Positions 16,351 to 24,732 are shown, counted from the first letter of the stretch. The stretch is DNA of 64,000 nt from Oscillospiraceae bacterium (GCA_009782405.1 WRJC01000012.1:1-64000); one strand, 5' to 3'. Numbers and translations: made by a program. Notes: generated by a model not told the origin, from the letters alone.

Positions 16351-16655
16351 GTGAACTACCCACCGCCTAAAATCTAACGATTTTTGAGGCGGGGGCTTCG
16401 GGTTCAAATCCGTAGCCTAAGTTCACCAGACTAAGATAGGCGAAATCCTATCTACGATATTGAGGCAGAGTGGAAACTCGAACACCTGCGGTTGACGCAT
16501 CAGACCGTAGCTCTGTTTCGTGCGATTAAGTAGGGCTGAGGGGAAAGGCCCGGTGTTGCATGATAATACGCCTCAATATCATTGTCGAGATGAAGACGGA
16601 AAAACGCTATGGCAACAGTAGCGTAGAGTACGCAGAACCTGTGTCAATACACAGA
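16351..16655 (+). ncRNA. Omega RNA (HEARO-type) of the IscB element
   Basis: The region is non-coding and dense in stems. GTGAACT (16351-16357) pairs with AGTTCAC (16420-16426). Inside it, CCGCCT plus AAAATC (16363-16374) pairs with GATTTT and AGGCGG (16379-16392). GATAGG/CCTATC pair at 16435-16452. GATATTGAGGC (16456-16466) pairs exactly with GCCTCAATATC (16570-16580). ACGCTA/TAGCGT pair near 16603-16624 and CTGTGT/ACACAG near 16639-16654. HEARO RNAs located directly 5' of iscB are the guide RNAs of IscB, with the guide at their 5' end. The exact 5' and 3' ends are inferred; the core is 16351-16580. Confidence 0.88.
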
Positions 16656-16670
16656 GAAAGGAATAGCAAC

Positions 16671-17945
16671 ATGGTATATGTAATAGATACAGACAACAAA
16701 GCATTGTCGCCATGCAAGAACAGGACAGCAAGATGGTTGCTGAAACATAACAAGGCAAAGTGCGTCAAAAGAGAGCCATTCACAATCAAGCTAAATCACG
16801 AAGGCACAAGGGAGATACCCAAATTGACACTTGGAATGGATACGGGGAGCGACAAGATAGGCACTGCGGCAGTTGACGATGACAATCATATTTACTATGT
16901 GTCGGAGGTGCAAGTGAGAAACGACATAGCTGACAAAATGAAGCAGAGGTCAAAATACCGTCGCAGTAGGCGCAACAGAAAGACACGCTACCGCAAGGCG
17001 AGATGGCAGAACAGAAAGAATAGCAAACGGAACGACAGATTCAGCCCGACGATGAGGAGCAAGATAGATAGTCACATCAAGGAAATCAGGTTTGCGAGAA
17101 GCATACTGCCGATAGCGGAAATCATAATGGAGACAGGGACATTCGATGCACACGCGATGAAAAATCCCGAGGCGCTAAAAAACAAGTGGCTGTACCAACG
17201 GGGAACCAACTACGGCTATGCGAACACGAGAGCATATGTTCTCGACCGTGACGGTTACATATGCCGGCAATGCAGTGGCAAGAGCAAGGACAGCAAACTC
17301 GAAGTCCACCATATACAGTTCAGGAGCGAGCAAGGCAGCGACGATGTCGAAAATCTGATAACGCTGTGCAAGAATTGCCACGACAAAGTGCATGGTTCCA
17401 CGACTGAACTCAAACTGAAAGGAAAGGCAAAAGGGACATTGAGACACGCGACGCAGATGAACGGCATACGGGTGCAGTTGCTGAAAAGAGTGCCCAGCAA
17501 AGAGACATTCGGGTTTGTCACAAAGGAACACGCATGGGCAATGGGGCTTGAAAAGACGCACTACAATGACGCAACGGCGATAGCTTGCCTGAACAACATC
17601 GAACGCAACGGCTTAGTGAGCTACGTTCTGAAAACGGACAAAGTTCTTGTGAAAAAGTGCGTGTCAGACGGTGACTATCAACAGACCAAAGGCGTGCGAA
17701 GCGAGCGACGCATCCAAACGGGCAAGATGCAAGGCTTCCGCAAATTCGACAAGGTGAGATACAAGGGCACGGAATACTTCATCAAGGGCAGAATGTCAAC
17801 GGGGTACGCAATACTCATGGACATAGAGGGCAACAAGCAAGAGCTGAAACCGATACCGAAGCTCGACAAGATGGAAAGGATAGGGGCGAGAAAAGGATGG
17901 ATTGTTCAAGAGAGAAGGTTTGCGGCAATTCATCCCGCCACCTGA
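16671..17945 (+). CDS. iscB: IscB RNA-guided DNA endonuclease
   Basis: 424 residues from the ATG at 16671, preceded by AGAAAGGA; the frame is open to 16560 but that part is omega RNA. Order: PLMP domain (1-55, VYVIDTDNKALSPC, then REPFTIKL); RuvC-I LGMDTGSDKIG with Asp57; arginine-rich bridge helix (about 90-120, KYRRSRRNRKTRYRKARWQN); RuvC-II IIMETGTFD with Glu154; HNH with CRQC (198-201), EVHHIQ (His213, His214), Asn228 and CKNC (233-236); RuvC-III HYNDATA with Asp300; and a C-terminal target-interaction region. All expected catalytic residues are present and the length is typical. IscB is the ancestor of Cas9 and cuts DNA guided by omega RNA. The stop codon lies inside the right-end hairpin. 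Confidence 0.95.
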   Translation: MVYVIDTDNKALSPCKNRTARWLLKHNKAKCVKREPFTIKLNHEGTREIPKLTLGMDTGSDKIGTAAVDDDNHIYYVSEVQVRNDIADKMKQRSKYRRSRRNRKTRYRKARWQNRKNSKRNDRFSPTMRSKIDSHIKEIRFARSILPIAEIIMETGTFDAHAMKNPEALKNKWLYQRGTNYGYANTRAYVLDRDGYICRQCSGKSKDSKLEVHHIQFRSEQGSDDVENLITLCKNCHDKVHGSTTELKLKGKAKGTLRHATQMNGIRVQLLKRVPSKETFGFVTKEHAWAMGLEKTHYNDATAIACLNNIERNGLVSYVLKTDKVLVKKCVSDGDYQQTKGVRSERRIQTGKMQGFRKFDKVRYKGTEYFIKGRMSTGYAILMDIEGNKQELKPIPKLDKMERIGARKGWIVQERRFAAIHPAT

Positions 17946-17976
17946 AATCTGCGGATTTCTGAGCTGGGGGTCTTCT
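17938..17976 (+). other. Right-end hairpin of the IscB element
   Basis: GAAATC (17944-17949) pairs with GATTTC (17954-17959). The surrounding CCACCT and GAGCTGGGGG mimic the left-end structure at 16361-16399. Subterminal hairpins recognised by single-strand transposases are typical of IS200/IS605 ends. Confidence 0.65.
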
Positions 17977-17987
17977 TGCCGCTAATT

Positions 17988-18101
17988 TCATAAAAATTCG
18001 TCGATGTTGCGCTTGCAGTACAAAAATCGGCGCACTTCCATTACACTTCCGATCACAACGTAAAATACCGCATACCGCACGGTATATTTTTTTTCACTCA
18101 C
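17988..18101 (-). pseudogene. ParE/RelE-type toxin with internal deletion
   Basis: A 37-residue frame starts at a GTG inside the antitoxin's last codons. MSEKKYTVRY is a ParE-like N-terminus, and it is joined directly to VFYVVIGSVMEVRRFLYCKR and NIDEFL, a ParE/RelE C-terminus. The central 45-60 residues are missing. It cannot form the normal toxin fold. Confidence 0.7.
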
Positions 18102-18351
18102 TGAGCGTCCCTCGCAACTTCCCGAACACATCGTCGTGGGTAAGGCGCAAATTGGAATGTTCCGCAAATCTGTCGGCCTCGTCCAACTTCAACTCTATGT
18201 CGCTTGTGATTTCGGCGTATTTTTCAAGGCTCATCACGACCATTGAACCATATCCGTTTTTCGTCAGGTATACCGGCTCGCCGCCACTGACGGTTTTTTC
18301 GATTTCCGTGAATTTGTTTCTCAAATCTGAAACGGGGCGTATTTGAATCAT
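18094..18351 (-). CDS. Phd/YefM-type antitoxin
   Basis: 85 residues starting MIQIRPVSDLRNKFTEIEKT, the Phd/YefM DNA-binding fold, with GEPVYLTKNGYGSMVVMSLE as the second conserved block. AAGGAG lies 7 bp before the ATG at 18351. The C-terminal toxin-binding helix (LRLTHDDVFGKLRGTLSE) is present. It overlaps the shrunken toxin gene by 8 bp, so it survives as an orphan antitoxin and possibly still binds its own operator. Confidence 0.85.
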   Translation of the reverse strand: MIQIRPVSDLRNKFTEIEKTVSGGEPVYLTKNGYGSMVVMSLEKYAEITSDIELKLDEADRFAEHSNLRLTHDDVFGKLRGTLSE

Positions 18352-18421
18352 ACCTATCTCCTTGTCAATTATCAATATCATATCAATATATTATCATAAT
18401 GTCGCCATATTGTCAAGCGTA

Positions 18422-18578
18422 TTTCGTTTGAATTTGTTAGAGTCCGCCGCGAAACATACAATAAATAAAAAACATAAGCAGGTATTCGACATCGCCGTAT
18501 TTTCGCATGGCAAAAGTGTTTGACAAGTCTGTATTTTTGGTTTCGGACTCACTGCGTTAAACAAAAAATATCACAAAT
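18422..18578. repeat. Cassette flank: repeats of 8522-8580 and 9428-9526 fused together
   Basis: 18422-18480 equals 8522-8580 and 18480-18578 equals 9428-9526, both gap-free. The XRE gene that separates these two blocks in the other copy is absent, leaving only its last codons here. Confidence 0.92.
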
Positions 18579-18596
18579 TTTCACATTATTTTCCAT

Positions 18597-20222
18597 TCAA
18601 ATCTTGTGCGCGAGAGTCTTTACCAAACATTTTTTGCCGTGACAGGCTATCCCAATCTTATACACCGGTAACGGCGAATTCTTTAGGCCATGCCAATATT
18701 CTTTGTTGTCAATTTGTTGCAAAGCTATATCGGCATCTCTGCTCAAGCCATCGTCATCGGATGATTTCGATGCCTTGAATTCTATTACGGCGCAGAACTT
18801 GCGTGATTTCATGTAAATGTCGAATCTGCCCAACCCTGCTTCCAAATTTGATTTGCATTCATATCCCAGCGAATACACCAGCCCAAGAAAGAACACATGG
18901 TAAACCCATTCCGCTTGTTCTTTGAAATCATTATACGACAATACCATGCTCGTGAAATCCGTAAGCTGCCCGCTGAACACGTCAACTTTATCTATACCGG
19001 CAAATATGTTGTATAACTTGTTGTCGGCGCCGTTATACTGCGCATCCAAAAGCAGGCGCGCCCATATATTGCGCGCTTCCGCGTTGGGGATGAACACTTT
19101 GAATCCATCGGGATCGATCTGCTCAAATGATAAATACCCCGCTTGGACAGCCAACGTATAAAACGAAATATCGTCACAAACCGAAGTATTTTTTATATGT
19201 TCCATATTCAGCTGGTAATCTAACTTCGTATCGTAACGATATTGTTCGTCATTAAGCATTTGACCAATAATTTCCGCCCTTGAAGCATTCAGCAGCGACG
19301 ACAATAATTTTCCGCCGCCCGTCATCGACCAGTAGCCTATCAATCCGGATTTTGGCTTACTTAAATAATTCATCACCGAATAAATATTATACAGCAATTC
19401 ATCGCCGACACGCATATTATTGTACCATTTGCGGACGCCGTCTATTTCGTTTGCCGGGATAAGCTCAAGCAGTTCAGTTTCCGTGAGCGAAAAATCCGCG
19501 TCATAGGCGCTTGAATGCAATATATCATAAACTTCAAGGTTATTTAAAGTGGAAAACAGGCTTTCTTTTGTCGTGCGCGTCACCCCCGTCAAAACGGCCT
19601 TTTTGAAATGCGTTTGGCCTTTCAGCGCGCTTTGCAGCGCATTTACTATAAAGTTTTTTATTTCATCGCTTTCTGGATGGTTCAGCGTATCCATTATGAT
19701 CTTGTCATATTCATCTATGAGCAAAAAAGGCTCTTTTTGGCAACGCTTGGCGACAATTTCCAGCAGCGACGATAAAATATACGGGGAATAATCCGATGGA
19801 TCATTTATATATTCTTTCATAACCAAATTTAAATTGTCTAAATCCAAAAGTTTTTCGATCAATTGCAAAATTCGGCCGCGAAATGACCGTCGCAAAGCTT
19901 CCAAATTGGATGAATCCAAATTTACAAAATCCAAATATACGACAGGGTATTGATTGACTTGATTGAATACCGGGCTGGTTTCCACATATAGCCCGGAAAA
20001 CAGATGCGCCGTGTTTTGTTTGCAGTCCAAAAATGTCGCCAGCGTGTCGATGTTCAGTGATTTTCCCATTCTGCGCGGCCTCGTGAACAACAGCACGGTG
20101 CTCGCATCCTGCAGCACATGTTCTATGAATGCGGTTTTATCCACATATAGATTGTCATTTCCTATAAAGTCCGAAAATCTGCTTGATGACACGTTTATGC
20201 GATTCCGATTTCCGACAAACAT
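18597..20222 (-). CDS. AAA-ATPase-like protein with C-terminal PD-(D/E)xK nuclease domain
   Basis: 541 residues of the AAA-ATPase_like/DUF1703 family. Near the N-terminus are FSDFIGNDNLYVDKTAFIEH and the P-loop-like RPRRMGKSLN (about 50-59). LLIDEYDKII (about 167-176) is the Walker B region, followed by AVLTGVTRTTKESLFS. The C-terminal part has DIYMKSRKFCAVIEFKASKS, a D...ExK nuclease core. ATG at 20222 with AAGGAG 8 bp upstream. These proteins are usually found in many copies per genome and are thought to be selfish or defence elements. Here the cassette sits at the broken 3' end of res, and a deletion relic lies at 9428-9600. Confidence 0.85.
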   Translation of the reverse strand: MFVGNRNRINVSSSRFSDFIGNDNLYVDKTAFIEHVLQDASTVLLFTRPRRMGKSLNIDTLATFLDCKQNTAHLFSGLYVETSPVFNQVNQYPVVYLDFVNLDSSNLEALRRSFRGRILQLIEKLLDLDNLNLVMKEYINDPSDYSPYILSSLLEIVAKRCQKEPFLLIDEYDKIIMDTLNHPESDEIKNFIVNALQSALKGQTHFKKAVLTGVTRTTKESLFSTLNNLEVYDILHSSAYDADFSLTETELLELIPANEIDGVRKWYNNMRVGDELLYNIYSVMNYLSKPKSGLIGYWSMTGGGKLLSSLLNASRAEIIGQMLNDEQYRYDTKLDYQLNMEHIKNTSVCDDISFYTLAVQAGYLSFEQIDPDGFKVFIPNAEARNIWARLLLDAQYNGADNKLYNIFAGIDKVDVFSGQLTDFTSMVLSYNDFKEQAEWVYHVFFLGLVYSLGYECKSNLEAGLGRFDIYMKSRKFCAVIEFKASKSSDDDGLSRDADIALQQIDNKEYWHGLKNSPLPVYKIGIACHGKKCLVKTLAHKI

Positions 20223-20230
20223 AATTAGCT

Positions 20231-20279
20231 CTCCTTGTTTTTGTTACCGCATTATATCATATTTTTAAGGTTTTTTCAA
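20231..20279 (-). promoter_or_regulatory. Sigma-A promoter and ribosome site of the AAA-ATPase gene
   Basis: Minus strand: TTGAAA (20279-20274), 17 bp, TATAAT (20256-20251), then AAGGAG (20236-20231) 8 bp before the ATG. The relic at 9.5 kb keeps the ribosome site but not the promoter. Confidence 0.85.
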
Positions 20280-20312
20280 GCTAATCTCTTTTGCCGAAAA
20301 AATATTTTGATT

Positions 20313-22468
20313 TCACAGCGAATCCATAACCGTCAGCAGGCTCGCGTAGCTGTCAACGTCATGGTATTTCACGCCGTCTGCCGAAATCTCGTTGAACAGC
20401 TTTTTGGCTTTTTATGATTTCAGATATCTTTGTGATAAATTCCTCCGGGTTAGTTTTGAACAAATATATTTTGTCGCGCTCTATGCCGTTTAGAATCGCG
20501 GTCACCGTCCGTCGCGTCAAAGCCGTTTCCCCGGCAATTTTCCCGATCAAGTCGTATTCGGCGAAGCTGCCCTGCGCCCGTTCGAGTTTCCGCGTTTCCG
20601 TGCGCGCGACGATAAATTCCGTTCCTTCCTGTTTTCCCTCGGTGATGGTATATGACAGTTTTGATACGCGCAATTCCTTGTTTATGGCGGCGATGGATTT
20701 TTTTGTGAGCTCGTCGCCGTCAAATTCCACCGTGTAGGCATACCGCTTGTTGATGTGGTTCCATAATTCGATAAAGTCTTTCCAGTTCTCGTTAAGCGGA
20801 TTGTCCCTGATCTTGGTATCGTTGCCGTTGGCTATCATATTATCGAAAACAACGGGGTCAAATATGCCTTGAACGAGTTTGTGCATGCTCGCCGCGTACG
20901 GCTCAATTTCCGGCTTTAACGGCGCGAATGTTTCCGTTTCGGCGGCGGCGCGGTATGTATCGGTGACTGCGCCGTTGTCGTCGACGTAATCGTTGCGGAC
21001 AAGATAGTTGTAAATAGCCGTGGCTTCACTTTCCGTGAGCGTATGGACATCGCCGCCTGCCTGAACGATTTTGCCCGCGAAATAATCCACGCTTGCCGCA
21101 AGCGGACGCTCGTAGAGGTCTTTTTTGATTTTGTTTTGCAGCTCGGCGACGAATCCGGCGTAGCTTTCGCTTGCGACGACTGTCAGCGTATTGACCCCGT
21201 GGATTTGGCTTTCGCCGCAGACTTCGATATCCTGCCTGTCGCCCGATTTGTTCACGCACAAACGCAGGCCGCGCTCGACTTCCTGACGTTTCGCGGTCGC
21301 GTTGTCCGAGCGTTTCAAGGCGCAAATCTGAAACACGTTCGGATTGTCCCAGCCTTCGCGCAATGCGGAGTGGGAAAAGATGAATCGCGTCGGCTCATCA
21401 AAAGACAAAAGCCGTTCCTTGTTTTTCAAAATCAGGTCATATGCCGCAATGTCATCGGAAAATTCGCTCCCGCGCTTTATTTCGCTGTTTACATATCGTT
21501 TGTTTTTGTCAATGGAAAAATATCCCCTGTGAGTTTTGGCGGTTTCAATGCCCCGCAGATAGTTCTGGTAGCCCGATTCGAACAGGGTCAGCCGCTCGTT
21601 GAGCGCATCGGTATATTCCTGTTCAAAGATTTCGCCGTACTGCCCGAGCGTTTCTTCGCCGTTTTCGTCATACTGGCGGTATTTCGCGACTTCGTCGATA
21701 AAAAAGAGCGACAGGCATTTTATGCCCTGTTCAAACAGTTTTTCTTCTTTGTCAAAGTGGGACATAACCGTTTCCCGTATTTGGATGCGGCGGATATCGT
21801 CTTCGTTTATGTTGCCGCTTGCTTCCCCCGCCGCGAGCGCCAATCCGTTGGAAAACGTGACCATGCCGCGGATAGGGTCGATTTCCGCTACGGAAACGCC
21901 TTTGTATTCTTCGTTGATTATCATCGCGTTAATGCCGGAGTTCTGGGAGAATTCATCGAGCTGGTGCAGATTTGACGAGTTATACACGAAGAACCGCGCC
22001 TTGATCTTGTACTGCTCCATGAAATGCTCCTGCGTCATTTCAAAGGACTTTTTGACTCCTTCGCGGATCGCGACGCTCGGCACGACCACGATGAACTTGC
22101 TCCACCCGTAAGTTTTGTGGAGCTCAAACATTGTTTTGATATACACGTAGGTTTTGCCCGTTCCGGTTTCCATTTCAACGTCAAGGGAAACCGCGCCGAG
22201 CCCCTCGCTCAACCCGTCCGACCATTTGATGTTGTTCGCCGTCTGGACGGCGCGGATATTTTTCAGCAGCTGTTCGCGGCCCGAGTTCCACGTCGGCGTT
22301 GCGGTAGCCTGTTTCATAGTCGTCCGTCTGCTCGAACACCGTCAATTCGCCTTTGCCGATGTCGCGGCGGTACCGGGCTTCGCCGTGCTTCGATTGTCCG
22401 GCGAAAACCTTGACTGCGCTCTCGACGGCTTCGGTCTGGAAGGGCTGTATTTTAAATTTGAATTTCAT
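20313..22468 (-). pseudogene. res: Type III restriction subunit Res, multiply broken
   Basis: Starts MKFKFKIQPFQTEAVESAVK at 22468. The frame shifts near 22318 (…FEQTDDY to MKQATATPTWNSG). Walker A is present (METGTGKT), and the late helicase motif SHSALREGWDNPNVFQICAL is intact. Between NAMIIN and EEYKGVSVAEIDP (near 21915), the roughly 130-150 residues that in related Res proteins carry the DEPQ and SATH motifs are missing. A second shift occurs in an A run near 20415; after it the frame reads KLFNEISADGVKYH and ends at 20313 without the C-terminal nuclease domain. Res normally translocates and cuts DNA with Mod. This gene cannot make an active enzyme. Confidence 0.88.
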
Positions 22469-22695
22469 GATTTTTTTCAGTTTGCTCTTTTAATTTTTTT
22501 ATTTTTTCGATGTCAAGCTCTGTCAATTCTGATATCAATTCCAAAGCCAATCCTTTTTTTATTGCATTTATCGCTATTTTTTCTTTGCTTTCCTCCCAGA
22601 GGAAGTTGACATCGCTTTCGCTCAGGTATTTCACCCGCGATTTCGCTTCGTATAGCTGCATACTGCTCACCTTCTCTATCCTTTCCGCGTCTGCC
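22452..22695 (-). pseudogene. C-terminal fragment of an Rpn-type nuclease between mod and res
   Basis: The last 80 or so codons (ERIEKVSSMQLYEAKSRVKY onward) are nearly identical to the C-terminus of the protein at 4295-5164. The catalytic N-terminus is deleted and replaced by unrelated sequence. The end of this gene overlaps the start of res, showing that an rpn gene was built into the operon. Confidence 0.88.
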
Positions 22696-22705
22696 TGCCT
22701 GTTGT

Positions 22706-22733
22706 CTGCGGACGACCGCGAAGGTCGCCCCTA
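22706..22733. repeat. REP-like hairpin at the rpn deletion point
   Basis: CGACC (22713-22717) pairs with GGTCG (22723-22727), extended by GG/CC. On the minus strand it begins TTAGGGGCGACCTTCGC, the same type as the repeats at 9078, 11333 and 14401. Confidence 0.6.
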
Positions 22734-22857
22734 AATTCACATCCCGCGTTTATTCATTGCTATTCCCATTGATATCGTGTTCTATTGTACCATATTTTTG
22801 CCAGTTTTGCAACAGCAATTTTACATGGATCGCAAATTTATATTATCGCGCCCGGTA

Positions 22858-24732
22858 TCACAGCACCCTTTTGATCGTATTCGGGCTGTATGTGGCGAAA
22901 ATCTGCTCAAAATTCGCCATCGCGCTGTCGCTCTCGAAGCTGCCGTCGCGGAAAACCGCGTAGTACGGCTTTTGCTTGGCGATATATGCAATCAGCGCAT
23001 CGTCCGTTTGGCCGAAACAAGCTATAAGGTAGCCGTCTCTGACATTCCACGTTTCGCCGTCCCGCGTGATTTTCGCGGAAAGCGGTACGCCGAGCTCGAG
23101 CATCGCCTGAAACAGCAAATCCTCCGCTGTCCTGTCCTCTTTTATATTGTCCGCAAAGCCGTCAATATTGAAACTCATTTGCGCGTATTCTTCGGGCGTG
23201 TAATACACATCCTTCATATTGCTGCTGTCGAGTTTGAGGACGCGAAAACCGATGTCGAGGCCTTGGGCGGCCAAGCCGTTTTCTTCGACGATTTTTCGGC
23301 CAGCACGGCGTATGCGTTCTTTGCCGATTTCGCAGATATTGGCATAGCCCGCTTTGGCCGCTTCGCTGTTTTCATCGCAAACTTCGGGAATCTGCACCAT
23401 GATGAACTTGCGTTTAACACCATCTTCGGCGTTGAGTTGCATTATGGCATGAGCTAATGTTGCTGTTCCGCTAAAAAAATCCATGCAAATCATATTACTT
23501 GTATCATTGCATATTTGTAAACATTGTTTTAGTAATGCTGTTGGTTTTGGAGTTTCAAATACAGCGACATCAGAAAATAAAGATACCAATTCACGTTTTG
23601 CGGAATCATTAGTACCAACATCATCAGATAACCATATAGTTTCGGATGTTAATCCTTGGCGTCCTTCTGTTAAAAATTTTTTTATACGGGGAACGCCGTT
23701 GCCGTCTTGACCGAACCACATTCTATTATCTGCGATGGCTTCATCCATTCGTTGTTTTGTATATCGCCAACATGAACCAGACGGAGGGTCAACACTCCGA
23801 CCACTTGGTGTAACAAGTGTATAAAATTGGTTTTTTGTCCCATGTCCTGCTTGAGCGATAGCAGGAACAGATGTCCATACACCACGCGGGTCGTTATCAG
23901 GATTATTATATCTATCAATAGCGTCTTGATTCATGGGTAATAATCCTATTGCTTTGTCCCTCATATCAAATTGTTTAACATAACATAAAATATAATCGTG
24001 ACGCACAGAAACAATTTTTCTATTTTCTCGTGTAACACGTTTTTCCCAAATAAACATAGTAATAAATGCATCAGACCCATATATTTCGTCAAGCATTTTT
24101 TTCAAATTGTGAACCTCGTTGTCATCACAACTAACAAAAATTATTCCATCATCGGTCATTAAATCCCTTGCGATTCTCAATCGCGGATACATCATATTTA
24201 ACCAATCCGTATGAAAGCGTCCATTGCTATCGAGATTGCGCGTTAAACGGTTGCCACCATCGTCATACTGACGGTCACGGTGTAAAAACTCCCCTTCGCC
24301 CTCTGCGAAATCGTCCTCATATACAAAGTCGTTCCCCGTATTGTACGGTGGGTCTATATATATCATCTTCACGCGATTTAAGTATGTTTCCCGCAGAAGT
24401 TTCAAAACGTCGAGGTTATCGCCCTCTATGTAAAGGTTCTCGGTCGTATCGAAGTCTACGCTTTCCTCACGGCAGGGGCGCAGAGCCGCCGCGATTGGCG
24501 CGTTGGCAAGCAACACGCTTTTGCGTTTGTCCGGCCATGTGAATTGATAGCGTTCTTCCTTGCCCGAAAGAACATGGGTGTTTATCTCCTGCTGCAATAT
24601 GTCGGGGTCAACCGCCCGGACAACCGTGCCATTCTCGTCTGTTGATTCCGTGACGGCGTTCGGAAACAACTCCGCGAGCTTGGCGTATTTTTCGGCGGCG
24701 AGGTCCGGCGTGCGCATTTTTAGGCTATCCAT
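22858..24732 (-). CDS. mod: Type III DNA methyltransferase subunit Mod
   Basis: 624 residues, normal for the family. Motif IV DPPYNTG is at 127-133 and the SAM-binding motif FFSGTAT near 417, the beta-class order typical of type III Mod (N6-adenine methylation). The N-terminal part (YIEGDNLDVLKLLRETYLNR) and C-terminal part are well conserved. The centre (about residues 190-425, 23455-24160) holds the target-recognition domain and is visibly more AT-rich than the flanks. It overlaps the upstream DUF4391 gene by 8 bp. No lesion is seen, so it may act as an orphan methylase now that res is dead. Target sequence unknown. Confidence 0.92.
   Translation of the reverse strand: MDSLKMRTPDLAAEKYAKLAELFPNAVTESTDENGTVVRAVDPDILQQEINTHVLSGKEERYQFTWPDKRKSVLLANAPIAAALRPCREESVDFDTTENLYIEGDNLDVLKLLRETYLNRVKMIYIDPPYNTGNDFVYEDDFAEGEGEFLHRDRQYDDGGNRLTRNLDSNGRFHTDWLNMMYPRLRIARDLMTDDGIIFVSCDDNEVHNLKKMLDEIYGSDAFITMFIWEKRVTRENRKIVSVRHDYILCYVKQFDMRDKAIGLLPMNQDAIDRYNNPDNDPRGVWTSVPAIAQAGHGTKNQFYTLVTPSGRSVDPPSGSCWRYTKQRMDEAIADNRMWFGQDGNGVPRIKKFLTEGRQGLTSETIWLSDDVGTNDSAKRELVSLFSDVAVFETPKPTALLKQCLQICNDTSNMICMDFFSGTATLAHAIMQLNAEDGVKRKFIMVQIPEVCDENSEAAKAGYANICEIGKERIRRAGRKIVEENGLAAQGLDIGFRVLKLDSSNMKDVYYTPEEYAQMSFNIDGFADNIKEDRTAEDLLFQAMLELGVPLSAKITRDGETWNVRDGYLIACFGQTDDALIAYIAKQKPYYAVFRDGSFESDSAMANFEQIFATYSPNTIKRVL

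Larger units (their letters stand above)
16351..17985 (+). mobile_element. IscB-carrying IS200/IS605-type element without transposase
   Basis: Contains an omega RNA, iscB and similar hairpins at both ends: CCGCCTAAAATC...GATTTTTGAGGCGGGGGCTTC at the left and CCACCTGAAATC...GATTTCTGAGCTGGGGGTCTTC at the right. No tnpA is present, so movement would need a transposase in trans. The left end lies 9 bp after the stop of the upstream gene; the right end abuts the ParE remnant. Exact ends are not fixed by the sequence alone. Confidence 0.75.
22444..22938. repeat. Copy B of the mod-rpn-res junction (matches 4287-5345)
   Basis: Outer blocks 22444-22695 and 22776-22938 match copy A gap-free. In place of about 640 bp of rpn there are only 80 bp, including a REP-like hairpin. 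The res ATG (22468) lies inside the rpn 3' end. Confidence 0.9.

Noticed and set aside
16400..16416. GGGTTCAAATCC resembling a tRNA T-arm
   Set aside because: The flanking bases cannot form the 5-bp T stem, and no acceptor or anticodon arm is present; it lies inside the omega RNA.
16560..16670. Longer iscB reading frame beginning at 16560
   Set aside because: The extra 37 codons coincide with omega-RNA stems, and the ATG at 16671 has the ribosome site and the family's usual N-terminus.
21043..21975. 310-codon open frame opposite res
   Set aside because: Composition is a shadow of the res frame; no recognisable domain or ribosome site.
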